A stretch of 64,000 nucleotides of DNA from an uncultured Lachnobacterium sp. (GCA_900550545.1 URSS01000006.1:30871-94870), one strand, 5' to 3'; counted from the first letter of the stretch, positions 1-8,987 are shown. Notes: generated by a model not told the origin, from the letters alone. Numbers and translations: made by a program.

Positions 1-13
1 ACGCACGTTATCC

Positions 14-42
14 AAAAGGGTTCCAATTTTTTCCCCTTTTTT
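14..42 (+). terminator. Possible intrinsic terminator of the gene left of the window
   Basis: AAAAGGG at 14-20 can pair with CCCTTTT at 34-40, followed by more T. The stem is only 7 bp and the loop is T-rich, so this is a weak call. It would separate the citrate-synthase operon from whatever lies upstream, outside the window. Confidence 0.3.
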
Positions 43-54
43 ATAATTTTTCTA

Positions 55-83
55 TTGACTTTACCATGGTAAATCGATAGAAT
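55..83 (+). promoter_or_regulatory. Sigma-A promoter of the citrate synthase/GntR/icd operon
   Basis: TTGACT at 55-60 and TAGAAT at 78-83 are separated by 17 bp. The predicted start of transcription is near 90, about 50 nt before the ATG at 142. Two perfect palindromes overlap this promoter: one fills much of the -35/-10 spacer and one covers the first transcribed bases, so it looks strongly regulated. Confidence 0.7.
60..73. promoter_or_regulatory. 14-bp perfect palindrome in the promoter spacer
   Basis: TTTACCATGGTAAA is a perfect inverted repeat lying between the -35 and -10 hexamers. A protein bound here would block RNA polymerase. It differs in core sequence from the second palindrome at 96-115, so it may be read by a different regulator. 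Confidence 0.5.
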
Positions 84-95
84 GTTATCAAACGT

Positions 96-115
96 AATAA
101 TTGTATACAATTATT
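96..115. promoter_or_regulatory. 20-bp perfect palindrome, probable GntR/FCD operator
   Basis: AATAATTGTATACAATTATT reads identically on both strands and sits at about +6 to +25 of the predicted transcript. The TTGTATACAA core resembles sites of FadR-type GntR regulators such as UxuR/ExuR. The second gene of this operon (1560-2219) encodes a regulator of that type, so autoregulation by roadblock is the simplest inference. Confidence 0.6.
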
Positions 116-141
116 CATGCATGGCAAAGGAGTAGTTAACG

Positions 142-1524
142 ATGAGAGACGTAGTTATGAATAACAAGACGAATCTGTTACAGTTGGAGGAGCATTTTTA
201 TCAGCTTGTTGATGTGGACGAACCAAACACATTCCGCAATCTGTTCCCTTATGAAGAAATTCCCAAGATTGCCTTTAATGACCGTATCGTTCCACATAAT
301 ATGCCGGAAGATATCTGGATTACCGATACGACATTCCGTGATGGTCAGCAGTCCCGTGCACCATATACGACTGATCAGATCGTAACTATTTATGATTATT
401 TACATAAATTAGGTGGCCCGAAAGGAAAAGTACGTCAGAGTGAGTTTTTCTTATATAGCAAGAAGGATCGTGACGCCGTGTACAAATGTCTGGAGAGAGG
501 ATATAAGTTCCCAGAAGTAACCGCATGGATTCGTGCAAGCAAGCAGGATTTTGAACTTGTAAAAGAAATCGGTCTTCGCGAGACAGGAATTCTTGTCAGT
601 TGCTCCGATTATCATATTTTTTATAAAATGAAAATGACAAGACGTGAGGTTATGAATTTGTATCTCAGTGTCATTCGGGAATGTCTTGAAACCGGCATCA
701 GCCCAAGATGTCATCTTGAGGATATTACCCGTTCAGATATTTATGGATTTGTTATTCCGTTCTGTGTAGAACTGATGAAGTTACAGGAAGAATATAAGAT
801 TCCGATTAAAGTGCGTGCATGTGATACCATGGGATATGGTGTAAACTTCCCAGGTGCAGTGATTCCGCGAAGTGTACCAGGAATTATCTATGGTCTGACA
901 ACACATGCCGGTGTGCCTTCTTCACAGATCGAGTGGCATGGACATAATGATTTTTACAAGGCAGTCAACAATTCAACAACTGCATGGTTATATGGTGCAA
1001 GTGGTGTCAACTGTTCGCTGTTTGGTATTGGCGAGCGTACAGGTAATACCCCTCTAGAAGCAATGGTATTTGAGTATGCACAGTTAAAAGGAACTCTTGA
1101 TGGTATGGATACGACTGTGATCACGGAGCTTTCAGAGTATTTCGAGAAAGAACTTGGATATAAGCAGCCGAGTCGTACACCGTTTGTCGGAAGTAATTTC
1201 AATGTAACCAGAGCCGGAATTCATGCAGACGGTCTGTTGAAAAATGAGGAAATCTACAATATTTTTGATACCGGAAAATTCTTAAACCGTCCGCCACTTG
1301 TTGCGGTATCCAATACTTCCGGACTGGCAGGAATTGCCCATTGGATCAACAATTATTATCATTTGCCGCAAGACCGTAAGGTAGATAAGAATTCCGCACT
1401 TGTAAAGCATGTCAAGGAATGGGTAGATGCGCAGTATGATGATGGACGTGTGACGGTTATTACGGATCAGGAGCTAGTTGTAACAATTACGGACGTCTGC
1501 AAAGAGCTGGGTATTGTATTATAG
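142..1524 (+). CDS. Candidate Re-citrate synthase (isopropylmalate/homocitrate synthase superfamily)
   Basis: A 460-residue HMGL/DRE-TIM-barrel acyl-CoA condensing enzyme. Visible motifs are DTTFRDGQQSR (62-72), HGHND (266-270, metal ligands) and GIGERTGN (295-302). Automatic annotation usually says 2-isopropylmalate synthase, but the DTTFRDGQQ variant, the roughly 60-residue N-terminal extension and linkage to isocitrate dehydrogenase instead of leuBCD fit the Re-face citrate synthases characterised in Clostridium kluyveri and other anaerobes. It would make citrate from acetyl-CoA and oxaloacetate for the oxidative route to 2-oxoglutarate and glutamate. Start: AAAGGAG at 126-132 precedes ATG 142. 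Aconitase is not in the window. Homocitrate synthase is the main alternative; the superfamily is certain, the exact substrate is inferred. Confidence 0.7.
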   Translation: MRDVVMNNKTNLLQLEEHFYQLVDVDEPNTFRNLFPYEEIPKIAFNDRIVPHNMPEDIWITDTTFRDGQQSRAPYTTDQIVTIYDYLHKLGGPKGKVRQSEFFLYSKKDRDAVYKCLERGYKFPEVTAWIRASKQDFELVKEIGLRETGILVSCSDYHIFYKMKMTRREVMNLYLSVIRECLETGISPRCHLEDITRSDIYGFVIPFCVELMKLQEEYKIPIKVRACDTMGYGVNFPGAVIPRSVPGIIYGLTTHAGVPSSQIEWHGHNDFYKAVNNSTTAWLYGASGVNCSLFGIGERTGNTPLEAMVFEYAQLKGTLDGMDTTVITELSEYFEKELGYKQPSRTPFVGSNFNVTRAGIHADGLLKNEEIYNIFDTGKFLNRPPLVAVSNTSGLAGIAHWINNYYHLPQDRKVDKNSALVKHVKEWVDAQYDDGRVTVITDQELVVTITDVCKELGIVL

Positions 1525-1559
1525 AATAAAATTCGATATTATATTAAGGTGATTAGAAA

Positions 1560-2219
1560 ATGTCAGATGATCATTATTCATTAAGTTCGATGGTTTTTCA
1601 TACGATTCGTGAAGATATTTTAAATGGAAAATATCAGGCGAATGAGGAATTAAAAGAGAAATCCATCGGAGAGGAAATGGGTGTGAGCAGAACACCGGTA
1701 CGTGAGGCTTTGCGACAGTTGGAACTGGAAGGCCTTGTACATATCATTCCGAATAAAGGTGCTTTTGTCGAAAACGTAACACTCAAAGATATCAAGGATA
1801 TTTATGAGATTCGTTCACTTTTGGAAGGATTATGTGCCAGATGGGCTGCAAACAACATTACAAAAGAACAATTAGAAGAATTGGAAGAGACCGTTTTTCT
1901 TTCTGACTTTCATTTTTCAAAAGAAAACTGGGATCAGATGGTGGAATTGGATAATCGTTTTCACGAAATCGTGTATGAAGCATGCGGAAGCAAAGAACTG
2001 ACGCGTGTTCTTCGGGATTATCACCATTATCTGCAGCGTATCCGAAAGATTACGCTGGAACAAAAAACACGTGCCCGTGCATCAATGGATGAACATTGCA
2101 AGATTGCCGAGGCACTGAAAGCAAGAGATGCTGCTGAGGCAGAACGCTGTGCAAGCATTCATATTCGCAACACGATATCCAACATGGACAAAATAGGTTG
2201 GGAAAACCTTATGAAATAA
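1560..2219 (+). CDS. GntR family transcriptional regulator, FCD (FadR) type
   Basis: A 219-residue regulator. The winged helix-turn-helix covers about residues 10-72, with the typical GVSRTPVREALRQLE recognition helix at 41-55. The helical FCD ligand domain follows (about 78-205) with the usual metal-binding set D131, H135, H179 and H201, so the effector is probably an organic acid bound near a metal. It lies 35 bp after the citrate synthase and 24 bp before icd, so all three are likely co-transcribed. AAGGTGAT at 1546-1553 supports ATG 1560. It is the obvious candidate to bind the palindromes at 60-73 or 96-115. Citrate, isocitrate or 2-oxoglutarate would be reasonable effectors, but this is a guess. 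Confidence 0.9.
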   Translation: MSDDHYSLSSMVFHTIREDILNGKYQANEELKEKSIGEEMGVSRTPVREALRQLELEGLVHIIPNKGAFVENVTLKDIKDIYEIRSLLEGLCARWAANNITKEQLEELEETVFLSDFHFSKENWDQMVELDNRFHEIVYEACGSKELTRVLRDYHHYLQRIRKITLEQKTRARASMDEHCKIAEALKARDAAEAERCASIHIRNTISNMDKIGWENLMK

Positions 2220-2243
2220 GGTTTGGGAAAGGAGATTTAAATT

Positions 2244-3452
2244 ATGGACAAGATTAAGATGACAACCCCATTGGTCGAGATGGATGGAGATGAAATGACA
2301 CGTATTCTTTGGAAAATGATCAAAGATGAGCTGTTACTTCCTTTCATAGATTTAAATACAGAATATTATGATCTTGGACTTGAGGAACGCAATCGTACGA
2401 ACGATCAGGTTACGGTAGATTCTGCTAATGCAACGAAAAAGTATGGTGTTGCTGTAAAATGTGCGACAATCACACCAAATGCTGCAAGAATGACCGAATA
2501 CAACTTAAAAGAAATGTGGAAGAGCCCGAATGGAACCATCCGCGCAATGTTAGATGGTACTGTATTCCGAGCACCAATTGTTGTAAAGGGCATCGAACCA
2601 AATGTAAAGACATGGGAGAAACCAATCACTATTGCAAGACATGCATATGGTGATGTATATAAGGCAAGTGAAATGAAAGTTCCGGGACCTGGCAAGGCAG
2701 AACTTGTATTTACCGCAAATGATGGAACTATCGTAAGAGAGCTGATTCACGAGTTTAAGGGACCTGGAGTTCTTCAGGGACAGCATAATCTTGACAATTC
2801 AATTGAAAGCTTTGCACACAGTTGCTTTAAATATGCATTAGATACCAAACAGGATTTATGGTTTGCTACCAAAGACACCATTTCCAAGAAATATGATCAC
2901 ACATTTAAAGATATTTTCCAGGAGATTTTTGATGCGAATTATAAGGCTGCTTTTGAAGAGGCTGGCATTGAATATTTCTATACTCTGATTGATGATGCCG
3001 TAGCACGTGTAATGAAATCAAAAGGTGGATTCATTTGGGCGTGCAAGAACTATGATGGAGATGTAATGAGCGATATGATTAGTTCTGCATTCGGTTCACT
3101 TGCAATGATGACCTCAGTTCTTGTATCTCCACAGGGATATTACGAGTACGAAGCCGCACACGGAACTGTTCAGAGACATTATTACAAACATCTCAAAGGA
3201 GAGGAGACATCAACAAACTCCGTCGCAACAATCTTTGCATGGACAGGTGCTCTTCGTAAGAGAGGTGAGCTGGATGGAAATGAAGCACTGGTTGCTTTTG
3301 CGGATAAGCTTGAAGCAGCATGTTTAAAGACAATTGAGTCCGGAAAGATGACAAAGGATCTTGCATTAATTACTACTTTGGAGAATCCGACGGTACTGAA
3401 CAGTGAAGGATTTATCAAAGCAATTCGCGAAGAACTCGAAAAAACACTTTAA
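2244..3452 (+). CDS. icd: NADP-dependent isocitrate dehydrogenase, dimeric eukaryotic-like type
   Basis: A 402-residue enzyme converting isocitrate to 2-oxoglutarate plus CO2. The N-terminal [11 protein letters not shown] (11-21) and the substrate loop SPNGTIR (94-100) are hallmarks of the about 400-residue homodimeric type II IDH family, not of the E. coli Icd group. It follows the GntR regulator by 24 bp with an AAAGGAG site. Together with the upstream citrate-forming enzyme it gives the oxidative half-cycle to 2-oxoglutarate, the usual glutamate route in anaerobes lacking a full TCA cycle. A hairpin (3455-3473) follows the stop but has no T-run. Confidence 0.95.
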   Translation: MDKIKMTTPLVEMDGDEMTRILWKMIKDELLLPFIDLNTEYYDLGLEERNRTNDQVTVDSANATKKYGVAVKCATITPNAARMTEYNLKEMWKSPNGTIRAMLDGTVFRAPIVVKGIEPNVKTWEKPITIARHAYGDVYKASEMKVPGPGKAELVFTANDGTIVRELIHEFKGPGVLQGQHNLDNSIESFAHSCFKYALDTKQDLWFATKDTISKKYDHTFKDIFQEIFDANYKAAFEEAGIEYFYTLIDDAVARVMKSKGGFIWACKNYDGDVMSDMISSAFGSLAMMTSVLVSPQGYYEYEAAHGTVQRHYYKHLKGEETSTNSVATIFAWTGALRKRGELDGNEALVAFADKLEAACLKTIESGKMTKDLALITTLENPTVLNSEGFIKAIREELEKTL

Positions 3453-3528
3453 TATCTGTTTTCAATAAACAGACAGAAAAACCCTGAGAAATTGCAGGAA
3501 AGAAGATGTATGTTAAAATTTTCACACA

Positions 3529-3557
3529 TTGACAGTTACATCTGAAAATCCTATAAT
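3529..3557 (+). promoter_or_regulatory. Consensus sigma-A promoter of rex
   Basis: TTGACA at 3529-3534 and TATAAT at 3552-3557 with exactly 17 bp between them, a perfect consensus promoter. Just downstream an imperfect inverted repeat TGTTTA-CGC-AAAACA (3571-3585) could be a Rex-type operator, but it matches the clostridial TTGTTAA-N4-TTAACAA consensus poorly. Confidence 0.8.
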
Positions 3558-3604
3558 TGTCTTAGGGTTTTGTTTACGCAAAACAGAAATTGGAGGGGGA
3601 TATT

Positions 3605-4237
3605 GTGGAAAAAGAAATCTCACAGGCTGTTATCCGAAGAATGCCAAGATATTACCGTTATTTAGGTGAATTATTAGAGGAAGGTGTAGAAAGAATATCT
3701 TCCAACGATCTGAGTAACCGGATGCAGGTGACTGCATCGCAGATACGGCAGGATCTCAATAATTTTGGCGGTTTCGGTCAACAGGGATATGGCTATAATG
3801 TGCAGTTTTTATATGATGAGATTGGAAAAATTCTTGGACTGAATACAACACACAATATTATCGTTATTGGTGCAGGTAATCTCGGACAGGCGATTACCAA
3901 CTATGTGAAATTTGAAAAGTTTGGTTTTATAATTACGGCGCTTTTTGATGTGAATCCGGAACTGAAGGGTGAGATGGTTCGTGGCATTCCAATTCATCTT
4001 ATGGATGAACTAGAGGATTATTGCAAAAATAATCAAGTAGATATCGCAGCACTTACTTTGCCGAAAGAAAAAGCAGACGAGACGGCAAAACACCTTGTAC
4101 AGCTTGGTGTTTACGCAATATGGAATTTTGCCCATGTGGATCTTGATTTGATGGATAGCCGGGTGGTTGTCGAAAATGTACATCTGTCAGACAGTTTGAT
4201 GCAGCTGTCTTATAATATTGTAAAGAAATCCAAGTAA
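3605..4237 (+). CDS. rex: Redox-sensing transcriptional repressor Rex
   Basis: About 210 residues with an N-terminal winged helix (about 1-80) and a Rossmann NAD(H)-binding domain with GAGNLG at 89-94, then the C-terminal swapped helix. Rex senses the NADH/NAD+ ratio and represses fermentation genes when NAD+ is high. I choose GTG 3605 because GGAGGGGG (3592-3599) lies at the right distance; an in-frame TTG at 3590 would overlap that ribosome site. It has its own consensus promoter and heads a series with the coiled-coil gene (17-bp gap) and nnr. Confidence 0.93.
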   Translation: MEKEISQAVIRRMPRYYRYLGELLEEGVERISSNDLSNRMQVTASQIRQDLNNFGGFGQQGYGYNVQFLYDEIGKILGLNTTHNIIVIGAGNLGQAITNYVKFEKFGFIITALFDVNPELKGEMVRGIPIHLMDELEDYCKNNQVDIAALTLPKEKADETAKHLVQLGVYAIWNFAHVDLDLMDSRVVVENVHLSDSLMQLSYNIVKKSK

Positions 4238-4254
4238 ATAAATGGAGGTATTCC

Positions 4255-4884
4255 ATGAAAAGTAGTGAAGAATTTGAAAATGCGATAAGAAATAAACAGG
4301 TTCCGATTCTCGTATTGGATCAGAAATGGCACAGGCTTTTTGCCATCCATGGAAAAACAGATGAAATCAAGGAAACAGAAGCAAATTTGAATGCTCTTCT
4401 TGCCAGACAGGGAAAACTCAACAACGACCTGAAGGAATTTAAAAAGTTAAAAAATAAACTTATGAATAATATCGTCAAGAATATGGATGTTTCAAATACG
4501 GAAATCACAGACGAGCAGCGACAGAAAAATCAGGATGAGGATAAACGCCTGATTGATGAACTGAATCAGAAAACGGAAGTCGCTGAAGAAGAATTGTTAG
4601 AGATTCCTAAACAGATTAAGGCTGAGAATAACCAACTTATGCTGTTGAGCATGGAATATTTTTATAGTAAAATCCGCGTAAATCAGGAAGAAGCGCAGGA
4701 AATCGATGCGTGGATCAAACAGGTGCGTGTCGATTTAAAAAAGAATATTATCAGAAAGCAAAACCGGGAAATTAACAACCGGGAAATTTACAATTATCTG
4801 CACGACATCCTTGGTCCGGAAGTGTTGGATTTATTTGATATTCAATATGATAATCAAAGTTTAGAAGAACAGCAGGAGGGATAG
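4255..4884 (+). CDS. Conserved coiled-coil protein of unknown function
   Basis: A 209-residue, very charged (Lys/Glu-rich), Cys-free protein with no signal peptide or membrane segment. Residues about 35-160 look like a long alpha-helical coiled coil, flanked by a short N-terminal globular piece (VLDQKWHRLFA) and a C-terminal segment with ILGPEVLDLFDIQYD. I do not recognise a family with a known function. It sits between rex and nnr (7-bp gap to nnr), and the coding frame is well used with a good AATGGAGG site, so it is a real gene. A structural or adaptor role is possible; nothing in the sequence decides it. Confidence 0.85.
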   Translation: MKSSEEFENAIRNKQVPILVLDQKWHRLFAIHGKTDEIKETEANLNALLARQGKLNNDLKEFKKLKNKLMNNIVKNMDVSNTEITDEQRQKNQDEDKRLIDELNQKTEVAEEELLEIPKQIKAENNQLMLLSMEYFYSKIRVNQEEAQEIDAWIKQVRVDLKKNIIRKQNREINNREIYNYLHDILGPEVLDLFDIQYDNQSLEEQQEG

Positions 4885-4890
4885 AACAGT

Positions 4891-6408
4891 TTGCATTATC
4901 TTGTATCTGGAAAGGAAATGAAGCTTCTTGACAGAAACACCTCGGTGCATTTCGGTGTACCGGAACTGGTCTTGATGGAACAGGCGGCGATGACTTTTGT
5001 CTGGAAGTTTTTTGAACTCCAACGAACATATAAAAAAGCATGTAATCGAATTCTCATTGTATGCGGAAGTGGAAACAATGGTGCCGACGGATTGGCGGTG
5101 GCACGTCTTCTTTATCAAAAAGGCAAAGATGTGACCATTTATACAATCGGAGAACTGGCAGGACATCGCACAAGCAATTCCTACAATACGCAAAAAACAA
5201 TCAATGAAGCGTATCAGATTCCAATGGTCACAGAACTGCCGGACAAAAGTTTTGATGTTATTATTGATGCAATCTTTGGCATTGGTCTATCAAGAGATAT
5301 AATAGGATCATTGGCAGAAGGTATCCGTAAATTGAATGAAAGATCTTCCTGGAAATTGGCAGTTGATATCAGTTCAGGTATTGATTCTGATTGTGGGGCA
5401 ATCCTGGGGACTTCCTTTCTTGCAGAGGATACGATTACTTTTTCGTATGGCAAACTCGGACAATATTTATGGCCGGGAAATGAAGCTTCCGGCCGGGTAC
5501 ATGTAGTGCCAATCGGTATTACGGAGGACAGCCGGTTAGAAGGGATGCCGGAATATGCAGTTTTGGATAAGAACGATCTGAAAAGATTGCCTGTGCGCAA
5601 GGATCATTCAAACAAAGGATCTTATGGAAAGCTGCTTGTGATTGCAGGAAGCAAAAATATGGCAGGTGCCGCGGTGTTTAGTGGTACTGCTGCATATCGA
5701 AGCGGAACAGGACTTGTCCGGATTCTGACAGATGAAGCCAACCGTCAGACCATACAGACAGCAGTCCCGGAGGCGGTTCTTATTACTTATAGCGATGGAT
5801 TTGAGGAAAAACTTTTGTTCGATCAATTACAATGGGCGGATGCCGTTGTCTTAGGACCGGGGATTGGCTTGGAAACCTCTGCTAAACGGCTGGTGGAAAT
5901 AACGCTAAAGCATTATGAAGGATCTCTCATCATTGATGCAGACGGATTGAATATCGTTTCAAAAAATCCAGAATGGTTATTGTATAAGAAACATGTTGTT
6001 GTGACTCCACATCTCGGTGAAATGTCACGATTAACAGGAGAGACGGTTGCAGACATTCAGAAAAATATGATAAAAGCAGCAAAAGATTTTGCAGAAAAAT
6101 ATAATGTCATCTGTGTACTTAAGGATTTTCGTACAATAACGGCAGTTCCGCATGGTCTCACATATTTTAATATGTCTGGAAACAATGGCATGGCAACTGC
6201 CGGAAGCGGAGATGTTCTTGCTGGAATGATCGGAGCACTTCTTGCGCAGGGACTTTCAGAAGAAGACGCAGCAGCTTTTGGCGTATTCTTGCATGGTCTT
6301 GCAGGAGATGCAGCAAAAGATCAATACAGTGCTACAAGTATGATGGCGTCAGATATTTTATGGGGAATCACTCGGGTTTTCAACAGAAATCCGATAGAAT
6401 CAGAATAA
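4891..6408 (+). CDS. nnr: Bifunctional NAD(P)H-hydrate epimerase / ADP-dependent dehydratase
   Basis: A 505-residue fusion that repairs hydrated NADH and NADPH. The N-terminal YjeF/epimerase domain (about 1-215) carries GSGNNGADG at 59-67. The C-terminal ribokinase-like dehydratase domain (about 225-500) carries the ATP/ADP-site motif NNGMATAGSGD at 431-441. The start is TTG 4891, set by AGGAGGG at 4874-4880; the N-terminus then reads as typical for the family (YLVSGKEMKLLD). It lies upstream of alr, as in many Firmicutes. Confidence 0.93.
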   Translation: MHYLVSGKEMKLLDRNTSVHFGVPELVLMEQAAMTFVWKFFELQRTYKKACNRILIVCGSGNNGADGLAVARLLYQKGKDVTIYTIGELAGHRTSNSYNTQKTINEAYQIPMVTELPDKSFDVIIDAIFGIGLSRDIIGSLAEGIRKLNERSSWKLAVDISSGIDSDCGAILGTSFLAEDTITFSYGKLGQYLWPGNEASGRVHVVPIGITEDSRLEGMPEYAVLDKNDLKRLPVRKDHSNKGSYGKLLVIAGSKNMAGAAVFSGTAAYRSGTGLVRILTDEANRQTIQTAVPEAVLITYSDGFEEKLLFDQLQWADAVVLGPGIGLETSAKRLVEITLKHYEGSLIIDADGLNIVSKNPEWLLYKKHVVVTPHLGEMSRLTGETVADIQKNMIKAAKDFAEKYNVICVLKDFRTITAVPHGLTYFNMSGNNGMATAGSGDVLAGMIGALLAQGLSEEDAAAFGVFLHGLAGDAAKDQYSATSMMASDILWGITRVFNRNPIESE

Positions 6409-6429
6409 ATATAAAGCAGGTGGAATAAA

Positions 6430-7578
6430 ATGGAAAAATATCGTGTTTATGCAGGCATCGATTTAGATGCTGTTCGTTATAATATGGAATCAATGCACAA
6501 GAACATTGATAAAGATACAAAGATTGTTGCAGTCGTTAAAGCAGATGGTTATGGTCACGGAGCACTAGAGATTGCAAATGCAATTGAGGATCTGCCATAT
6601 TTATGGGGATATGCGGTTGCTACGGCAGAAGAAGCAGAAGAATTGCGGGAGCACGGATGCAAAAAACCGATGCTGATACTTGGAATCAGCTTTCCACATC
6701 AGTACCCGAAAATTATTGAGGAGGAGATCCGCGCAACGGTCTGCGAATATGATGTGGCAAAAGATCTGTCGGATTTAGCAGTTCAAATAAACAAGACATG
6801 TTATATCCATATTGCTGTAGATACAGGAATGAGCCGGATTGGTTTTCAGGTTTCGGAAGAAAATGCTAACATTATTGCACAGATCGCAGCTTTGCCGAAT
6901 ATATGTATAGAAGGTATATTTACTCATTTTGCACAGGCGGATGAGCTAGATAAAGGGCCTACTCATGAACAGATTGCGCGTTTTAAAAAAATGATTGCAT
7001 TGACTGAGGCTGTGGGTGTTACGATTCCACTTCACCATTGTTCAAACAGTGCTGGGATTGTAGAACTTCCGGAGGCAAATATGAACATGGTACGTGCCGG
7101 AATCACACTGTATGGTCTGTGGCCATCAGAAGAAGTAAGAAAAGATATTATTTCTTTGAAACCGGTTATGTCATTAAAGAGTCAGATTGTATACATAAAG
7201 GAGTTGGAGGCCGGACGCAAAATCAGTTATGGCGGAATTTATGAGACTGCTTCCAAACGCAGAATTGCGACTGTTCCTGTGGGATACGCAGATGGTTATG
7301 CGAGAGGACTTTCAAACAAAGGTTATGTACTGATTCGTGGACAGAAAGCACCGATTTGTGGAAGAGTTTGTATGGATCAGCTCATGGTAGATGTGACAGA
7401 TATTCCGGAGGCAAAAAAAGGCGATGAAGTTACTTTGCTTGGAAAAAGTGGAGATGCCTGCATTACATTAGAAGAACTTGGAGAACTGAGCGGACGGTTT
7501 AATTATGAATTTGCATGTCTGATCACACCGCGTGTACCGAGAGTACATTATGGACAGAAAGAAACACAGAAAGCTTAA
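6430..7578 (+). CDS. alr: Alanine racemase
   Basis: A 382-residue fold-type III PLP enzyme supplying D-alanine for peptidoglycan. PLP attaches to K37 in AVVKADGYGHG, and the second catalytic base is Y267 in ISYGGIYE on the opposite monomer. Length and both domains (TIM barrel, then C-terminal beta domain from about 245) are complete. It follows nnr by 21 bp and precedes mazF, matching the conserved Firmicute order nnr-alr-mazF. Confidence 0.95.
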   Translation: MEKYRVYAGIDLDAVRYNMESMHKNIDKDTKIVAVVKADGYGHGALEIANAIEDLPYLWGYAVATAEEAEELREHGCKKPMLILGISFPHQYPKIIEEEIRATVCEYDVAKDLSDLAVQINKTCYIHIAVDTGMSRIGFQVSEENANIIAQIAALPNICIEGIFTHFAQADELDKGPTHEQIARFKKMIALTEAVGVTIPLHHCSNSAGIVELPEANMNMVRAGITLYGLWPSEEVRKDIISLKPVMSLKSQIVYIKELEAGRKISYGGIYETASKRRIATVPVGYADGYARGLSNKGYVLIRGQKAPICGRVCMDQLMVDVTDIPEAKKGDEVTLLGKSGDACITLEELGELSGRFNYEFACLITPRVPRVHYGQKETQKA

Positions 7579-7679
7579 AATTTTGAAATTGCTTCTACTA
7601 GTTCTTTAAATAAAAGTAAATGCATACGCTCGATAAAATTGGAAATACTACGGGTATAACAATTTATGGAGTGATGATT

Positions 7680-8027
7680 ATGGTAATTCAAAGAGGAGAC
7701 GTTTATTACGCAGATTTAAGACCTGTTGTAGGTTCAGAACAGGGCGGCGTCCGGCCGGTCCTGATTATCCAGAACAATGTAGGAAACCGGCATAGTCCTA
7801 CGGTGATCTGTGCTGCAATCACATCGCAGATGCATAAGGCAAAACTGCCGACCCATGTAGAACTCAACTGTGATAAGTATGATCTCGCAAAAGACTCGGT
7901 TGTTTTATTAGAACAACTTCGTACAATTGATAAAAAACGATTGAAAGATAAGGTGTGTCATCTGGATAATCAAATACTTGTCAAAATTGATAAAGCGTTG
8001 GAAATCAGCCTGGAACTGTATACATAA
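7680..8027 (+). CDS. mazF: MazF/PemK-type mRNA interferase without an adjacent antitoxin
   Basis: A 115-residue ribosome-independent endoribonuclease of the MazF/EndoA family. The RGDVYYADL start, R25 and T48 match the catalytic Arg and Thr of Bacillus subtilis MazF. ATG 7680 is chosen because ATGGAG lies about 8 nt upstream and the family starts here; an upstream in-frame ATG at 7620 lacks a site. In Bacillus a MazE gene lies between alr and mazF; here the 101-bp gap contains no separate reading frame with a MazE look. The toxin is intact, so either the antitoxin is elsewhere or control is by another route. Confidence 0.9.
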   Translation: MVIQRGDVYYADLRPVVGSEQGGVRPVLIIQNNVGNRHSPTVICAAITSQMHKAKLPTHVELNCDKYDLAKDSVVLLEQLRTIDKKRLKDKVCHLDNQILVKIDKALEISLELYT

Positions 8028-8028
8028 C

Positions 8029-8058
8029 TTGACGAAAATGCAGAATCCATGGTATGAT
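8029..8058 (+). promoter_or_regulatory. Extended -10 promoter before the CBS-domain gene
   Basis: TTGACG at 8029-8034 and TATGAT at 8053-8058, 18 bp apart, with a TGG extended -10 element at 8050-8052. It begins right after the mazF stop, indicating a new transcript for the gene at 8102. Confidence 0.6.
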
Positions 8059-8101
8059 TTTGAAGATTTACTATTAGAAGCAATCGAAGGAGTAATATTT
8101 T

Positions 8102-8977
8102 ATGGACGAAGGTGTCAGTCCCAACCGGACAAATATTTTTAAAAAAATAACCAATTTTATGAAAAAAACATCAAAGGATGATGATGTTACAGAAGAAGAA
8201 ATTATCTCGATGGTAAATGAGGGGCATGAACAAGGTGTGTTGTTAGCTTCTGAGGCAGAAATGATTCACAACATTTTTGAGTTTGGTGATAAAGAAGCCA
8301 AAGATATTATGACACATCGAAAAAATCTGATTGCAATTGATGGAGAACTTTCATACAATGATGCTGTTTCTTTTATTATTGAAAACAGTAAATCAAGATA
8401 TCCTGTTTACCTGAATGACATCGATAATATTATCGGTGTCTTACATATCAAAGATGCATTTGCATTTGCGCAGAGAAACGAAGTTTTCCGCACATCCATT
8501 AAAGATATTCCAGGATTGATCTGTGATGTTGATTTTGTTCCGGAGACTTTGAACATCAACCGTTTGTTCAAGATGATGCAGGCGAAGAAAAGCCATATGG
8601 TCATTGTCGTGGACGAATACGGACAGACATCCGGTGTGGTTGCAATGGAAGACATCTTAGAAGAGATTGTTGGAAATATAGAAGATGAACATGACGAAGA
8701 GGAGCAGCTTATCCGCAAGAATCCGGATGGAAGTTATCTGATGAACGGTTCTGCGAGCCTGTCGGATGTAATCGAAACACTGCATCTTCCGATAGAAGAA
8801 GATTCTTTTGATACATTAAATGGACTTTTGGTTTCTCTACTGGATAAAATCCCAAGTGATGGGGAGACAGCGGAAGTTCATGCCTATGGATATGTTTTTT
8901 CCATACTTAAAGTAGAAAATAAAATGATCCATGAAGTTCATGTGCAGAAAAGTGAAGAGAAGGCAGACGAAGCCTGA
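8102..8977 (+). CDS. CBS-pair/CorC_HlyC domain protein, soluble CorC-like
   Basis: A 291-residue protein with a short charged N-terminus, two CBS domains (about 60-195) and a C-terminal CorC_HlyC/transporter-associated domain (about 205-285). It lacks the membrane DUF21/CNNM domain, so it resembles soluble CorC, which supports Mg2+/Co2+ efflux and often binds adenosine nucleotides. Hemolysin names attached to this family are historical. The ribosome site is GAAGGAG before ATG 8102 and the promoter is at 8029-8058. Confidence 0.85.
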   Translation: MDEGVSPNRTNIFKKITNFMKKTSKDDDVTEEEIISMVNEGHEQGVLLASEAEMIHNIFEFGDKEAKDIMTHRKNLIAIDGELSYNDAVSFIIENSKSRYPVYLNDIDNIIGVLHIKDAFAFAQRNEVFRTSIKDIPGLICDVDFVPETLNINRLFKMMQAKKSHMVIVVDEYGQTSGVVAMEDILEEIVGNIEDEHDEEEQLIRKNPDGSYLMNGSASLSDVIETLHLPIEEDSFDTLNGLLVSLLDKIPSDGETAEVHAYGYVFSILKVENKMIHEVHVQKSEEKADEA

Positions 8978-8987
8978 ACGGTGCCCC

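Noticed and set aside
142..1524. Annotation as 2-isopropylmalate synthase (leuA)
   Set aside because: The motif variant, the N-terminal extension and linkage to isocitrate dehydrogenase without any leu genes favour citrate synthase; kept as an alternative only.
3455..3473. Terminator after icd
   Set aside because: TCTGTTT/AAACAGA is a 7-bp stem without a following T-run.
3571..3585. Rex operator in its own promoter
   Set aside because: TGTTTA-CGC-AAAACA has wrong spacing and poor match to the 18-bp Rex consensus; recorded only as a remark.
8102..8977. Hemolysin
   Set aside because: The name comes from an old assignment; the domains are CBS pair plus CorC_HlyC, as in cation-transport accessory proteins.
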